Positions 10,810-23,155 of a stretch of 64,000 nucleotides of DNA are shown here, one piece after another. The stretch spans positions 62,001 through 126,000 of the forward strand of contig CAJNOJ010000045.1 in the NCBI GenBank assembly GCA_905250025.1, in the 5' to 3' direction. Within the stretch, counting starts at the first letter, position 1. Every line of letters starts with the position of its first letter. The stretch comes from Adineta ricciae. Its lineage: Eukaryota; Rotifera; Eurotatoria; Adinetida; Adinetidae. The notes beneath the pieces were generated by a model, which was not told the origin of the DNA, did not search any database, and saw only the letters and a program-made list of their open reading frames with translations. The position numbers and the translations under genes were made by a program.

Positions 10810-12754
10810 ATGCGAACTACGTCAGCGACTACGTCAAGGTAAGCGATTGTTTTTGCTATCGAGATAGTGCTGTTTTTGAAAACATATTTTCTTCGTTGTA
10901 GAGCTGCTTGGCCATTGGCAGCGGTGTGTTGTTTGGGTTTAATTCTATTCTTGATCTGTGCAGCAATTGTTTTGGCTTTAATTCCTCTTTATTTGCCAAC
11001 TAAAAATCTCACACCTTCGGTCGATGATAACAAATGTATGAAAGATTGTATTTTGAAACGAGAGTCTAAACCAATTTCGATTTCCTTTTTAGCAACTAGT
11101 CCATTCTACTTGCAGTTATCAGGCGACGATGAAACAGGCAGTGGTATGCCAGGTGAAGTGGGAAATCTTGATGAAGTATATAGAGACCATTGAGGATTAT
11201 GTTTCGTAGCGTATACTTCTCTTATAGATCGGAAAAAGTTTGAATCTTCCCAGTGACGTTAACCTCTCAGCGGGTTCAACAAGTAACAGCGTTTCTCGAC
11301 GAAGACGTAGCTTGTACGTTCATATTTGGAGTCTTTTCGTATATTTCTTCTTCTCTCTTTTTATTGTAGTTTTGGTGCACGAACCAAACGGAGTGTCACA
11401 ATTAAAATTCTCCTCGTATTCAACTTTATAGCACAAACTTGTAATACACAATGTCTCCTGGTGAGAAAGAAATTCAAAACCGACATTCAAAAAGTTTCCT
11501 CAACGAATATTAACCTTTTAATCCTCGGCGGTCCATTAGGGAACGTGACAATCTCTGGTCTTACGTGCAAATCCAACGGTATCTTTACTACAAGTAAGTG
11601 AACAAGGACTTATTAGTTGCGTGTTCTATGAATGAAAACCGGTATTTAGAACCATCTGGCTTTCCGGGCCCACCCAAATCAATCGTATTCACTACTACTA
11701 CAAGTGGCGACTTTACTGATGCAACAATCTGGGATCAGCAAGTGCTTCCAGGTGGCCCTTGTGAAGTCGTTATCGCTGCCGGTACTACAGTTACCCTGGC
11801 AACTCCTGGATTAGGTATTAAAGCCAAGATGATCACCATCTACGGAATACTAATCATTGGTGGAGGCAACTCAGCATTTACATTCCGAAATGCCATCAAC
11901 GTCAAAATTCGCAAAGGAGGCATACTTCAAGATGCAACAACAACTAAACGCATCCTTGTTCCCGTAAATTCACTTATTTATGCATTTTCTGGTGGAAGCT
12001 TTGGTGCTTCAGGTACTACAATTCAGACTTATACATCATCAGGCGTCGGAGCTAGTACTTCTATAACTACTACCAGTGGCCCATTGACTTGTGCATTCTT
12101 ACCTGATGGCACTGTTCGTACAGCTGCTAAGATTGCATTCTTTGCTGTCAAATCAGGATCCTTCAAAACTGGATCGAGCTTCTGTGGTGGTGTTGCACCA
12201 ACAAGCGATGATTGTTCGGATTCAGCTTGTTCTCTTGAAGTCTTATCAGGTGTTACATTATCTACTGCTGATCTCAATGGTGTCTTGGATATCAATTTTG
12301 ATACTATAACAATTAATTCTGGTGCTACAATGGGATTAGGCACACCTGGCTCGGCAAGTGGATTTAAATTCAAATTTCCTGTTGCTCTTAGTGTTCTTGG
12401 TGCACTGTCATTTGTTGCTAGTGGGGGAAACATCCTTGTTCCATATGGCAGTCAATTTGTTCTTCAGGCTGGTGGTTCACTCCAGAGCTTAATTGGAACA
12501 CTCCCATCCCTTCAAACATATAGTTTACTTACTGGCATCCTTGGTAGTATACAAACTCTGGCCTCATCAGGTCCGTTCTTTGTAGTTATTTCCGTCACTG
12601 GTACAATTTCGAGCGGCACTGATCGTACGTAAAAACTGATGCCCATCTCTGCATATATCACGCGTTTCATTTGTATATTTTAGTTTCCCAAATCAATGCT
12701 ACTACAACTACCACAGCTACTACGCCAGTGGCGACTGCTGCCATGTCAGGCTAA
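10810..12754 (+). CDS. Type II membrane-anchored ectoprotein with a G8-like beta-rich domain
   Basis: Seven exons (10810-10838, 10902-11035, 11093-11175, 11228-11313, 11370-11593, 11650-12624, 12684-12754) give 533 residues. After 13 residues comes one membrane segment (LAAVCCLGLILFLICAAIVL), so the bulk should be extracellular. A basic cluster SRRRRS just before FFGARTKRS around residues 105-120 looks like a furin-type processing region. From about residue 190 a Gly/Thr/Ser-rich beta-rich domain begins (DATIWDQQVLPGGPCEVVIA, then ITIYGILIIGG), which resembles a G8 domain as in PKHD1 or CEMIP. The G8 assignment is by eye and tentative. The tail is Thr/Ala-rich and probably O-glycosylated. AATAAA lies at 12891-12896. 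It may be a cell-coat or cuticle-associated protein. Confidence 0.7.
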
Positions 12755-13428
12755 ATTTTACAACAAGCGGTTTATTATGACTCTATTCACATAGCTTTCG
12801 ATTTAGTTTTTCTTCTAGCATTTTCATACTAACCAAACAGAAAAACTCTATGTATTTTGCTCATAACTATCAATTTCTTATCATAATCTGAATAAATATT
12901 TTTTTCTCGCTAAACTACATGAAATTATTGCTGTTATTTACACTCAATGACTAGAGAGGTAAAAACAGTTATTTTCAATGACGTCCATTTGTTATTCATC
13001 TATTATTTGAAAAAAAACACCTATGCACACTCTACGTCTAACTACCTTTCGACTCAATCATGCATATAAATACCAAAATATACTGGCAGCTTTGCCATAA
13101 TTTATTGCCAGTTATTCTCTTCCTATAACGCGAAAAAGATTCACACAATAAAGATGAAGGGCTAATGAAAAAAAGGAAATAATTTTAAAATTTCGTACTT
13201 GATATATGTATATACATTTTGCGCAGTAGTTTAGTTGCGCTTATGAATAAGTCCAACCAATGAGGGAACGCGCCCTGGCCTCTGTTCTTGTCGCTACAAT
13301 CGTTATCATTGGATATGACGTATGCATGTAATAAAAACATTCATTGAGCGAATGATGAATCATCATTGTTCATTTCATTTCATGTGATTCAGTTAAGATT
13401 AACATCTAATCTAATCATTTACGACAAG
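12755..13428. other. Intergenic
   Basis: Contains the polyadenylation signal (12891-12896) of the preceding gene, then AT-rich sequence with no recognised element. Confidence 0.4.
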
Positions 13429-14111
13429 ATGCATTTGAAAGATTTCATTTTGATTCTATTCATTACATTTTTATTCAATGATCATTTGACGCAAGGCAAC
13501 AATTGATTTGTATGTTTACCAATGTAAACGTCTATTTTTTTGTTTAGGACAAAATCTCACTCATGTTAATGAAACATCAACAGCTACATCGACAGTCTCT
13601 TGTCCAACAAACGATCCCAACTGCTCGGTAATAAAAAGTACGAATATGAAATATCGGTGCGCTTTTTATTCGAAATTAAAACTCCAATTTAGATGAAGTT
13701 AAACCAGTGGCTGTTGGTGGTGGTGTTCGTCGTTTGTTTTTTCTCTTTCTTGGCTGTCTACTAACAACATGTTTGATCATTGCAATGATTGTAACATACA
13801 ATCGTATCACAAATCAACAACGGCATCAACCGTTGAATCTTCGTCATCGATTTCGTCAGGTTCTGCAATCAATCGGATGGAACAATGTGACCAAACGCGG
13901 CCGATTTCCATTCTTTTCAACCTCATCGAACAATCCAAATACTCATTCTTCTGGTACGCATCGACAAGGTGAAACATCCCGTGCTCATCTCAACGAAAAT
14001 CAAGACGAAGCATTATTATTCGATGATCCATATGCCGATGGTGGTATTGCCGGTGGTCTTCATGGTTCATCGACAAATCCGTACAAATCATTAACCTTAT
14101 CAGTCACTTAA
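13429..14111 (+). CDS. Small single-pass membrane protein, unknown family
   Basis: Exons 13429-13495, 13548-13637 and 13693-14111 give 191 residues. A signal peptide (LKDFILILFITFLFN) is followed by a short Thr/Asn-rich ectodomain with sites NLT and NET and two cysteines, then a membrane segment (FLFLGCLLTTCLIIAMIV) and a cytoplasmic tail of about 100 residues with acidic DEALLFDDPYADGG and glycine-rich ends. The first intron (13496-13547, 52 bp) starts with GC rather than GT. No GT donor exists between the signal peptide and the in-frame stop TGA at 13504-13506, so the GC donor is needed to join signal peptide and ectodomain in frame. The second intron is 55 bp GT-AG. The family is not recognised. 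Confidence 0.7.
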
Positions 14112-14404
14112 ATCACTACAAATGTACTCTCAAATTCTTTTTGACATATCTCGAATGACAGTTCTCGTTGTTGTCGTTTTGTATGAAATACATCTCAGCT
14201 CTTATGAAACTAGTTCATAGGAGATACCATTTCATCTACTTTTTCTTCTTGATGTTTAAAGTATTGTGCATTTCGAATGATGTTCGTTAGACTGGCGTAT
14301 TTTTTGTTTGTATATTCCTAACTTCGTTTATTTATTAAATACAACTACAACTTACAGAAAGTAGACTTTTCGTTGCCTAGGGCGATTTCTTAGTTGTATT
14401 TCAA

Positions 14405-14872
14405 ATGTCATTCATTGAAGTCGAACACGATGATCAGATTGGCTGGTTTTGTAATGATGATTTAATTCTTGTTTGCGAACGGGAAATACTCATGAATAAC
14501 CCGTTTATGAACGACGATCAGCTGCAATCGATGCATGGGATTCGTCGTCGTTACGTACCAAAAGTTGATTTTAATGACAAGAAACTATTTCCTTCGTTCT
14601 CCATTCGAAGGAATCAGGATGATGAACTTCATTCGGAGTTAGATTCCATGTTATCTTGCAGAGAATACGTTAGTAAACAGAATCATTTCTTTGAGCGTAA
14701 ACTGTTTCAACAAGCACAAGCAGCACAAGCGGACGAAGAGAAAAAACTCGAAGAATACAGAAAACGGCGAGAAGAGCAACGAAAACGGCAGCATTTATTC
14801 CATATCACTCGTTCTGATGAGAAACGTTACATACCACATGTGCGAAAAAGACCATCGCGATTCGATCATTGA
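14405..14872 (+). CDS. Hypothetical charged protein with C-terminal coiled coil
   Basis: Single exon, 155 residues. The N-terminal part has short acidic motifs (FIEVEHDDQIGWFCNDD). Residues about 92-130 form a charged helix rich in E, K, Q and A (FERKLFQQAQAAQADEEKK). The C-terminus is basic (RYIPHVRKRPSRFDH). No signal peptide or membrane segment, so probably cytosolic or cytoskeletal. No family recognised. Confidence 0.6.
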   Translation: MSFIEVEHDDQIGWFCNDDLILVCEREILMNNPFMNDDQLQSMHGIRRRYVPKVDFNDKKLFPSFSIRRNQDDELHSELDSMLSCREYVSKQNHFFERKLFQQAQAAQADEEKKLEEYRKRREEQRKRQHLFHITRSDEKRYIPHVRKRPSRFDH

Positions 14873-15717
14873 ATGCCATTCTTACAGCGATAAATATCGC
14901 CCTCTATCATGATTACGGAGTCAAGGACGATCAAATATAAAAATTATTGACAAAGATCCTCGGAGAATATTGTAAAAAGAATTATCATTTATCTTTCATG
15001 TTTAGTTCATGAATGATTTGTACTTAGTTTAATCTACTTCCCCAACTAGTTGGGAAAAGGCCAATCAAACAGAGTTTGATTTAACAGACCTTTCCGATTG
15101 TGTTTTTCGGGATGCCAGTCGAAGAAATAGAAAGGCGTGTTCTCTTTCTTGTATTATAAAAAGAGAATAGTATTCGGCGAATTATCGTTATTCTTTTTTT
15201 TTGTTTTTTTCTTACATACATGGTTATTCCGTTTTCTTCAACGTTATGACCAACCTCAAGATATAGATGCTCGAGGGTTTCTACGATGCTCGACGATAAC
15301 CTTTTCTTATGACGCCTAATCTTAAGAAAACAAAATGAATAATAAATTTTATTTCTCTGAAGGAAAACAAGAGTCGTATGCGAAGACGTCATTCTTTTAC
15401 ATTAGTGGAGTTCCCTTCGTTAGAAACACAAAAATGCGTATTTCTATTTCTCTCCACGAATCATTCACTGTCGATCACGTACTTTGTCTAGATGTACATG
15501 AATCATCATATCGTCACCAGTAAGTACATAAAAATGGGCCGAATTCGAAAGTGTGACTGTACAAATTTGTTGTTGATATGACGGAATAGGTAAAACAAAT
15601 TCATTGCCCTTTCAAATGTTTTTAGATCACAATCAAATTGATCATAATGAGAACGTCTCTTTAAAAGCACAGACGACTTCTGATTCTAGCCAAGAACACT
15701 CACCGTTACATTCAAGA
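14873..15717. other. Intergenic / 5' region of PRPP synthetase
   Basis: Contains an in-frame ATG at 15616 that would extend PRPP synthetase by 34 residues, and a TTTTTAG acceptor-like site just after it, so the 5' UTR may be spliced. A GTAAGT donor-like site at about 15519 could be its partner. Joining the open frame upstream of that donor would not keep the reading frame. Confidence 0.4.
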
Positions 15718-17121
<1,404 letters not shown>

Positions 17122-17545
17122 AAGCAAACAAAGAAAAAAAAGAAGAAGAAAAAACTTCGAAGACCAATTTATTGTGATAAGAGATTTCCTTCGTTTTCTT
17201 TTCGTTTGTATATGATCGAAAAACATACATATATATTTGTAGTTCAATTATCCATCACGATTTTTGCTTTATGTTCTCTCGTTCTGTTTTTTTTGTATAA
17301 CTAGTTTTCATTTTTTTGTGATTAGTTTCTTTTTGCATGTTCATCAAACCATTGTCTTTGTTGTCCTAATAAACACATCGAAAGAGATTGCACTTCAATA
17401 CATAAATATCATCTCTAATATGTTCTAATCATTGCCGAATGTAAATGAAATATCTGCTGATGTAATGACATCCATATCCAAGACTAGTAATACGTGACAC
17501 GCCACTTCTAATTCGAAACAAAACACATTGACTTAAGTCGTGAAC

Positions 17546-17553
17546 TGACGTGG
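17546..17553 (+). promoter_or_regulatory. TGACGTGG element (CRE/UPRE-like)
   Basis: TGACGTGG, a sequence bound by several ATF/CREB/XBP1-type bZIP factors in animals, about 225 bp upstream of the TATA box of the first bZIP gene. An isolated 8-mer can arise by chance; its weight comes from similar ACGT-core sites upstream of the two paralogues. Confidence 0.35.
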
Positions 17554-17777
17554 GCTATTCTTATGATTGGTACATCTTTATCAGTAGTTCATCGTGACCG
17601 TCGTCTCAAGACTTACCATAAGCTTCTACTTATCGTACTTTTTCCACTATACAAACGATTTTTCGTGGCTATGTCTAATAGTTTTTCTTTCTCACGGTTG
17701 GCTTCTCTCTCGATTTCGTTCCTTTCTATCTATCTATCCATCAAGGTTACGGTCATAGTGATACCGTATTCGCATCG

Positions 17778-17785
17778 TATATAAG
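17778..17785 (+). promoter_or_regulatory. TATA box of first bZIP gene
   Basis: TATATAAG, 68 bp upstream of the ATG at 17853. Confidence 0.55.
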
Positions 17786-17852
17786 GATGAGTGAAACTTT
17801 CGGTTTTCACATCACTTCAACTCTTTCCATTAAAACATTATAAACTGTTTCA

Positions 17853-18323
17853 ATGCAATCTAACAATATGGAAAAACCTTCGACTGCGAATGTTGTCCAA
17901 TACGGTCCGATTCAAGTTCGCTCTTATCAAAAACAAGTGCCGATTATTGCTACCGGTCGTCGATCAAAAGATCTCGTTCTCAACGGTGATGAAGCTCTTA
18001 AACGCGAAAAGAAACGACAACGTAACCGTGATGCAGCGCGAAAAATCAAAGAAAAACGTCAATCAATCGAAGTCGAACTCGACCAGCAATTAAGACAGCT
18101 AGAATCTGAACATTCAAATCTACAAAATCACCTCCGGCAACTTCAACAAACAAAACAAAACCTACAACAAGAAGTGAATAATCTCGGCATTATTTCATTG
18201 GAGGATCTATTAGAAGGTGATTTCGAAGATCTTTACGAAGCATTAAATCTCAGTGATGATATGGAATTGTTTGACGAAACTATTCAAAGGATTCTAAACT
18301 CCGATTCGAATAGCACCAACTGA
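17853..18323 (+). CDS. bZIP transcription factor, tandem copy A
   Basis: Single exon, 156 residues. A conserved N-terminal block (NVVQYGPIQVR, then IIATGRR) is shared with the two downstream paralogues. The basic region runs about 50-70 (KREKKRQRNRDAARKIKEKR), with N58 and K66 in the N-x7-R/K positions; the usual C/S-R pair is I-K here. A leucine zipper follows (VELDQQLRQLESEHSNLQ, then LRQLQQTKQNLQQEV). The acidic C-terminus (LLEGDFEDLYEALNLSDD) could be an activation domain and is also shared among copies. Nuclear, DNA-binding as a dimer, possibly with its paralogues. AATAAA at 18387-18392. The zipper and basic region are certain; the subfamily is not, as it matches no named animal bZIP group closely. 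Confidence 0.9.
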   Translation: MQSNNMEKPSTANVVQYGPIQVRSYQKQVPIIATGRRSKDLVLNGDEALKREKKRQRNRDAARKIKEKRQSIEVELDQQLRQLESEHSNLQNHLRQLQQTKQNLQQEVNNLGIISLEDLLEGDFEDLYEALNLSDDMELFDETIQRILNSDSNSTN

Positions 18324-18898
18324 GGTTTTTGTTAACACAATTTGTTTGTTGTTTATGTATAGTTCTAAATTTTCTTTCTCCTTTATAATAAATATGATCG
18401 ACTACATGTAAACTCCGTTTTATTCTACAAGATCGCACAGTTGCTCATATATACATCAAATGATCATCGCCTTTTAATAAAAAAAAAACACCTGAGACAT
18501 CTTCTATAGTATTGGCCAGTCATTGAATTCATCAGTACTGAGCATAAAAACGATCAGGAAAGAGTACCAGCGAGCTAATATGTTAAACAGAACAACCTTG
18601 TCTAGTTTTTAATCAACAAGTTTATCATGACCGCTAAGATTGTTTTTGATGATCATCCAGCATCTAATTAAATAACACCACGATATGCGCACTCCTCTCT
18701 CAAACGAAAAGAACATGTAGTTTATCATGCGCCTCATAATGCAGTACGATATTTTTGTTCCCAAGCAGAGAATCTATTTCTATTATATGCGGAGGCTTTG
18801 CCCTTCAAGTCGTTCGAACACCGCGACACGATGAAGGATGTTCATACATCACAAATCAGTACTAATCGATGCAAGTGAAAACACGATACACTTTTGAT

Positions 18899-19009
18899 GC
18901 TGAACTCAATCAAAAACTCGAAGAAACTTCTAACTTGCAAACTTATCTTCAACAACTATCGGAAGAAGAAACTACGAAATCCTCAACTAACCAACAAGAT
19001 ATGACCTGA
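18899..19009 (+). pseudogene. Decayed bZIP copy (leucine-zipper remnant)
   Basis: An open stretch reads AELNQKLEETSNLQTYLQQL, then SEEETTKSS, and aligns with the zipper of copy A (ELDQQLRQLESEHSNLQNHL) and copy C with a four-codon deletion. It is preceded in the same frame by a stop (TGA at about 18876), has no intact basic region and ends at TGA 19007-19009. A weak N-terminal echo (NAVRY, compare NVVQY) may sit near 18738. It lies between copies A and B, so it is best read as a fourth tandem copy that decayed. Confidence 0.6.
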
Positions 19010-19816
19010 CTGTTCGCAAAACATTCACATTGTCTCATTACTATTGACTAACCATTTGAGACAAGTCTACAGTTTAATCATTGGCGTGCTTAGTCTGAGA
19101 TCTCTGTCGATTTTTCTGATGTAAAATTCGGTAACATTCTTGTATTAAAACATGTTCTTACTTTGAAACAAATGAAAAGTTTCTGCGAGTCATCGCTTTT
19201 CCGTACAGATATTTTGCTTAATCAAAATCTGTCTATCCTATTTCATTCGTTTGATAAGTTAATCAGATAACATTCTCATTCAATTAGTCTATGTATAGCA
19301 TTCAACATTTACCTGTGTGATTTAAAACGTGATATCCTATTAAATAACTGTAACACTTGTCAAAGCACATTATGTCTAGGATGAGTTGAAGAAAAATGAT
19401 TGACTCACGGTTTTGAATTTCTAGAGGAAAAAAATGAGTCTTTACATTGGTATTCAAAGAATCGTAGTAAAAAATCGATACTTTCCTCTCTTCTGAGTCA
19501 TTCTTTTGCCAAAGAGTATATGAGTATCGATACATGAAGAAGAGATTTCTTATCTTTTTCTTTGTATATCAATAACACGCTTCAAAATTTTATAACTGTA
19601 GAGTTACTGTATTTAAATAATCAAAAATCTACGATGACCTGCCAGTCATAACCTCTTCACCCGTGTGTATCTATCGATAAATTAATTGACAAATCTTTTA
19701 GATGATAGATTCGACACATCAACGTTATAAGGTCAAATAAAAAGCTTGGTAAAAGATTAGAACTTACCAAATAACAACATGGTTAGCGTAACTTTATTTC
19801 CGATGTCACAGGAAAC

Positions 19817-20170
19817 TTATCGCGAATCATAGTGACCAAATTCAATTAGTGTACTCCAACTTTTGTGCTTTGAAATATTTGATACATTGGTTCGTATCAC
19901 ATAGTTTTTGCTTATACTAGCCAATTCGGATTGAATAGAGTTTTCAATATTTCCAACATCGTCATCATTCGTAAATGCAATAGATGAAAGCGACGATTTA
20001 CCTGATGGATTTTTTTCATTAAACATCATTGCAAATAAAGAACGAATAATGAATTCAGTACTGAATGATAGTAACCTGTCGAAACTAATCTCAACATCTA
20101 TTGCTATTCCCAACAGTATTGGGATCGGTTCGTGTTTTTGCAAAATCGAACCGAAATATATTATTCTCAC
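19817..20170 (-). CDS. Doubtful hypothetical ORF or gene fragment
   Basis: 117 codons starting MRIIYFGSILQ and ending EFGHYDSR. The middle (FIIRSLFAMMFNEK, then GKSSLSSIAFTNDDD) has a protein-like mix of residues, but I recognise no family and see no neighbouring exons. The MITE at 20340-20566 lies just 5' of it. It could be the broken remnant of a larger gene. Confidence 0.2.
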   Translation of the reverse strand: MRIIYFGSILQKHEPIPILLGIAIDVEISFDRLLSFSTEFIIRSLFAMMFNEKNPSGKSSLSSIAFTNDDDVGNIENSIQSELASISKNYVIRTNVSNISKHKSWSTLIEFGHYDSR

Positions 20171-20339
20171 CCCAAATACTAGAAATTTTCTTCAAAACCT
20201 TCGATTAGAAGAGCCTTGTCAAAATTAGTCATACTGTAAAAGCTATTTAAACGTTTCTTTACGAAATAGTTGCATCTTTTTCATAGCCACGTTTAAAAAT
20301 AATTAAGCTGAGGGGTTAAAAGTTGTTAAGAGCTCCAAA

Positions 20340-20566
20340 TAGGGGTGCACAAGTTCGAGAACCGACTCAAATGAACTTTAGAACTGTAAAATCGTTGATT
20401 ATGGACGGATTGAACTGTTGAAACAGTTCTTTTGAATGAACTGATCGAACCTTTGGAATCATTCATTTATATCGCATTAACGACAAGTAAATTATAAAAC
20501 AAAACGATCAATTCAGCTCAAACGAACTGTTGGAAAATGAGCGGTTTTGAACTTTGTAAACCCCTA
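20340..20566. mobile_element. hAT-type MITE with terminal inverted repeats and 8 bp target duplication
   Basis: A 227 bp non-coding element. The left end reads TAGGGGTGCACAAGTTCGAG. The reverse complement of the right end reads TAGGGGTTTACAAAGTTCAA. The ends are therefore imperfect inverted repeats of about 24 bp. The flanks are GCTCCAAA (20332-20339) and GTTCCAAA (20567-20574), an 8 bp target-site duplication with one mismatch. An 8 bp duplication and a TAGGGGTG-type terminus are known features of hAT transposons and their short derivatives. No transposase frame is inside, so it would have been moved by an autonomous hAT elsewhere. The mismatches suggest an old insertion. Confidence 0.75.
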
Positions 20567-23066
20567 GTTCCAAACTAGATTTATAATCACCTGGAAAAAG
20601 TTTGAACGGAACACAAAATTTAGACATTGAAATTATATAAACTCATCAGACACACTAGCAGTTCCTTATAAAATTTTGCAACATCGATAACGTTAGAAGT
20701 CTTCGCGAACTTCTTATATGGAATGAGATTATAAAATTCTATGCAATAAGGAATTCGAACTAATCCATTGAAAAATAATTCTTTTTTTTTTCTCTACCGA
20801 TTGTGATAAATATAATTTACTTGATCTAAGTAACTAATTCGACATCTAGCTGATTTGAATTTTTCAGAATTTTACATTAAGGAAAATATTTACAAAGGAG
20901 TAGATAGAAAATAACAACAATTACGTATCTCAACTGTTAAATATGTGTAAACAAAACACTAAATAGTATTGTTTATTTTCCACTTTTATATTGTGTGTAA
21001 TTTAATTATGAGACATTCCAATTAAATGAATCTCACTGTTTCTACATCGAACGACATATTTTTATTCTGACTATATATTTCTGTGCAGCTCTTATTGATT
21101 AACGCTAAGAAAAATTGTGTTCGGTTCACTAGGAATAATTTAAATTCAAACCGAACCGAATCGAATCGATCCTATCACTGATTCCCAATTAAACAATGCA
21201 GCACCATTGCTACAGATCATCACACAAAGTGCCTGATTGTATATAGACAGGTTACTGCCTTGTGAATTTCGTCCAAACACTTTTCATTATAGTGTTGTCT
21301 ATTAACCGATGTTCTATGAGAACAACTATTTCTATTTTTCATTCTCAGATACCTCATTGACTTAAATTAAGAAATTAGTGTGTGCGATGATCGAAATATA
21401 ATACAAGAAAAGAATTGGTTCATAATCTTTCTCTGATGTAAATTGGTTACGTTTCATGTAATTCTGTATACAAACAAAAAACGAACAGTTGTAGAGTACA
21501 AATGTTTTCATATTCCGAGAGAAGATGAACAAAACTTAGGAGACGTCAACTTTTTATATCCATTCACACAAATCTACGAGATTTTATCGTTTGAATACCA
21601 CGCATTTCGAAGTAACATTTACACTACTGGTCAAATCATATGAACAAAAACACCTGATTTCGATTAAGATCGAACAAAATGAATTCTCATAGTATTGCCA
21701 TTTCTTTGTAATACATGATGTCAATATCTTTCTGCTGGGAAAGCGACAATTGGTTGACGAAAAGATTGGTCGTATGTGAGATACAATTATTTTATAGTTG
21801 TTTACTCTAGTCGAATTAATAGTGTAGTTGAATCTTTTGTATATTGACAACGGTTTATTTCTTTCTGTTGTAGTAATAATATGGGTTGAGTAAATATGAC
21901 AAAGATCACTCAAGATGTTTATTAAACCCGATTATCTAATAGCTAAGCTTCGGAGCACTGATTCAATTCGAAAATCTTCGTTGTACCTAAAGAAAAATCA
22001 CACAGTAAAACGTTTCCAATTATTCTGATAAGTTAATCAAGACTTGACAGACAATTAATGTGTACATGTATGAACTCTGATTCATTTCGATTAATTTTTC
22101 TTTCGATCGGTTATCATATATCCTTCAAGAAGGATCGGATGTAAGTTTATAAACTCTTAGCTTTTTTACAGTAATTTAAATTTTACTACTGAACCGAATA
22201 AAACACTGACTGCACTATTGGCTCACATCAGTAGAGTATATTTTGAACCTTCTAAGTTTTGCTCATGTCAGATATTAAAAGTCGCTCGATGACGCTCGTG
22301 ATATACTCAAAGTCGAACGTGTACTGTTATCAAGTAAATCAAGGATATCAAATTTTGATATAATCGGCCGTCGTGAGTACTTTTTCTGCGTAATGTGTTC
22401 CATATACCGACAGCGAAGGATTTTTTTCGCATGAATGAAGAATATCGTATCATGACAATCATTTTGTAAAGCAATGTACTGTCGCGATTAGTCAGCGAAT
22501 GAATTAGAAATCGTTTTGTTCTGTTTAATAGTGCATGCCGTATGTAATCAAACCTTTTATTTCCACTAACATCGTTCATTAGCAGCTGAGTTGAGCAAGA
22601 TCTGAATTAATTTATCTTATAGTTTGATGCATGCACTGTATTAAACAAGAACCCAATCAACTAGTGAACAAATTAATTGACTATTTCCTATAACAATCGT
22701 AAGAGATTGTCCATGAAGATCTTTTCTTTCGTATCATCTCCGATCGAAAGCAACGAAGGCGTTTGAAAAAGTAAATTCTTTTCATGCTGCGGAAAAACAG
22801 CTACCTTGATAAGAAACAAAGGAAAATTATGATTGTTGATCGACAAGGAACGCTATTATCTTGTTTTACTTTCGTCTCATATCGATATTCACATGACAGA
22901 TTCATTGTTTTAACCAAGACATATCTCAAACGAACATTCGCAAAATACCCTTCATCTCCAATTGACTAGATATCTGTCCTTCAGTAAGAGTATACAATCA
23001 CACTATCTGTATTAGTAAGTATGATTAAAGCACAGTTTAATTATAGTTGCTGTTTTTATCATTTTA

Positions 23067-23073
23067 TACGTCA
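23067..23073 (+). promoter_or_regulatory. TACGTCA element upstream of bZIP copy B
   Basis: TACGTCA, a CRE-like half-plus site, overlapping an AT-rich TTTTATA sequence about 85 bp before the ATG at 23156. Weak alone; notable because copies A and C also have ACGT-core sites upstream. Confidence 0.3.
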
Positions 23074-23155
23074 AGGATATCCTATGTTTATACTGCAAAA
23101 AATTGAGATAAATGCATCAGTGTACTTTTAGCACATATTGACTCGCTTCTTACCG

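Larger units (their letters stand above)
17122..17852. other. Intergenic, PRPS 3' end and bZIP promoter
   Basis: Holds the PRPS AATAAA (17368-17373), then the promoter region of the first bZIP gene with an ACGT-core element and a TATA box (listed separately). Confidence 0.5.
19010..23155. other. Gene-poor AT-rich region
   Basis: About 4 kb between the decayed bZIP copy and copy B. It contains the MITE at 20340-20566 and one modest open frame on the minus strand (19817-20170). Other open frames (21443-21643, 21584-21913, 22307-22579, 22784-22969) show no domain, no splice partner and no coding-like composition. It is the longest stretch in the window without a confident gene. Confidence 0.45.

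Noticed and set aside
12029..12433. 134-codon open frame on the minus strand
   Set aside because: It is the antisense shadow of the large exon of the G8-like gene, whose plus-strand frame continues across verified introns.
15335..15523. Possible upstream coding exon of PRPP synthetase
   Set aside because: Joining its GTAAGT donor to the acceptor near 15625 gives an immediate in-frame stop, and the enzyme is already full length from 15718.
21128..21180. Short element bounded by TAGGA and TCCTA with GAACCGAA-like words
   Set aside because: Only five bases of inverted end match and no proper target duplication; too short to call a transposon.
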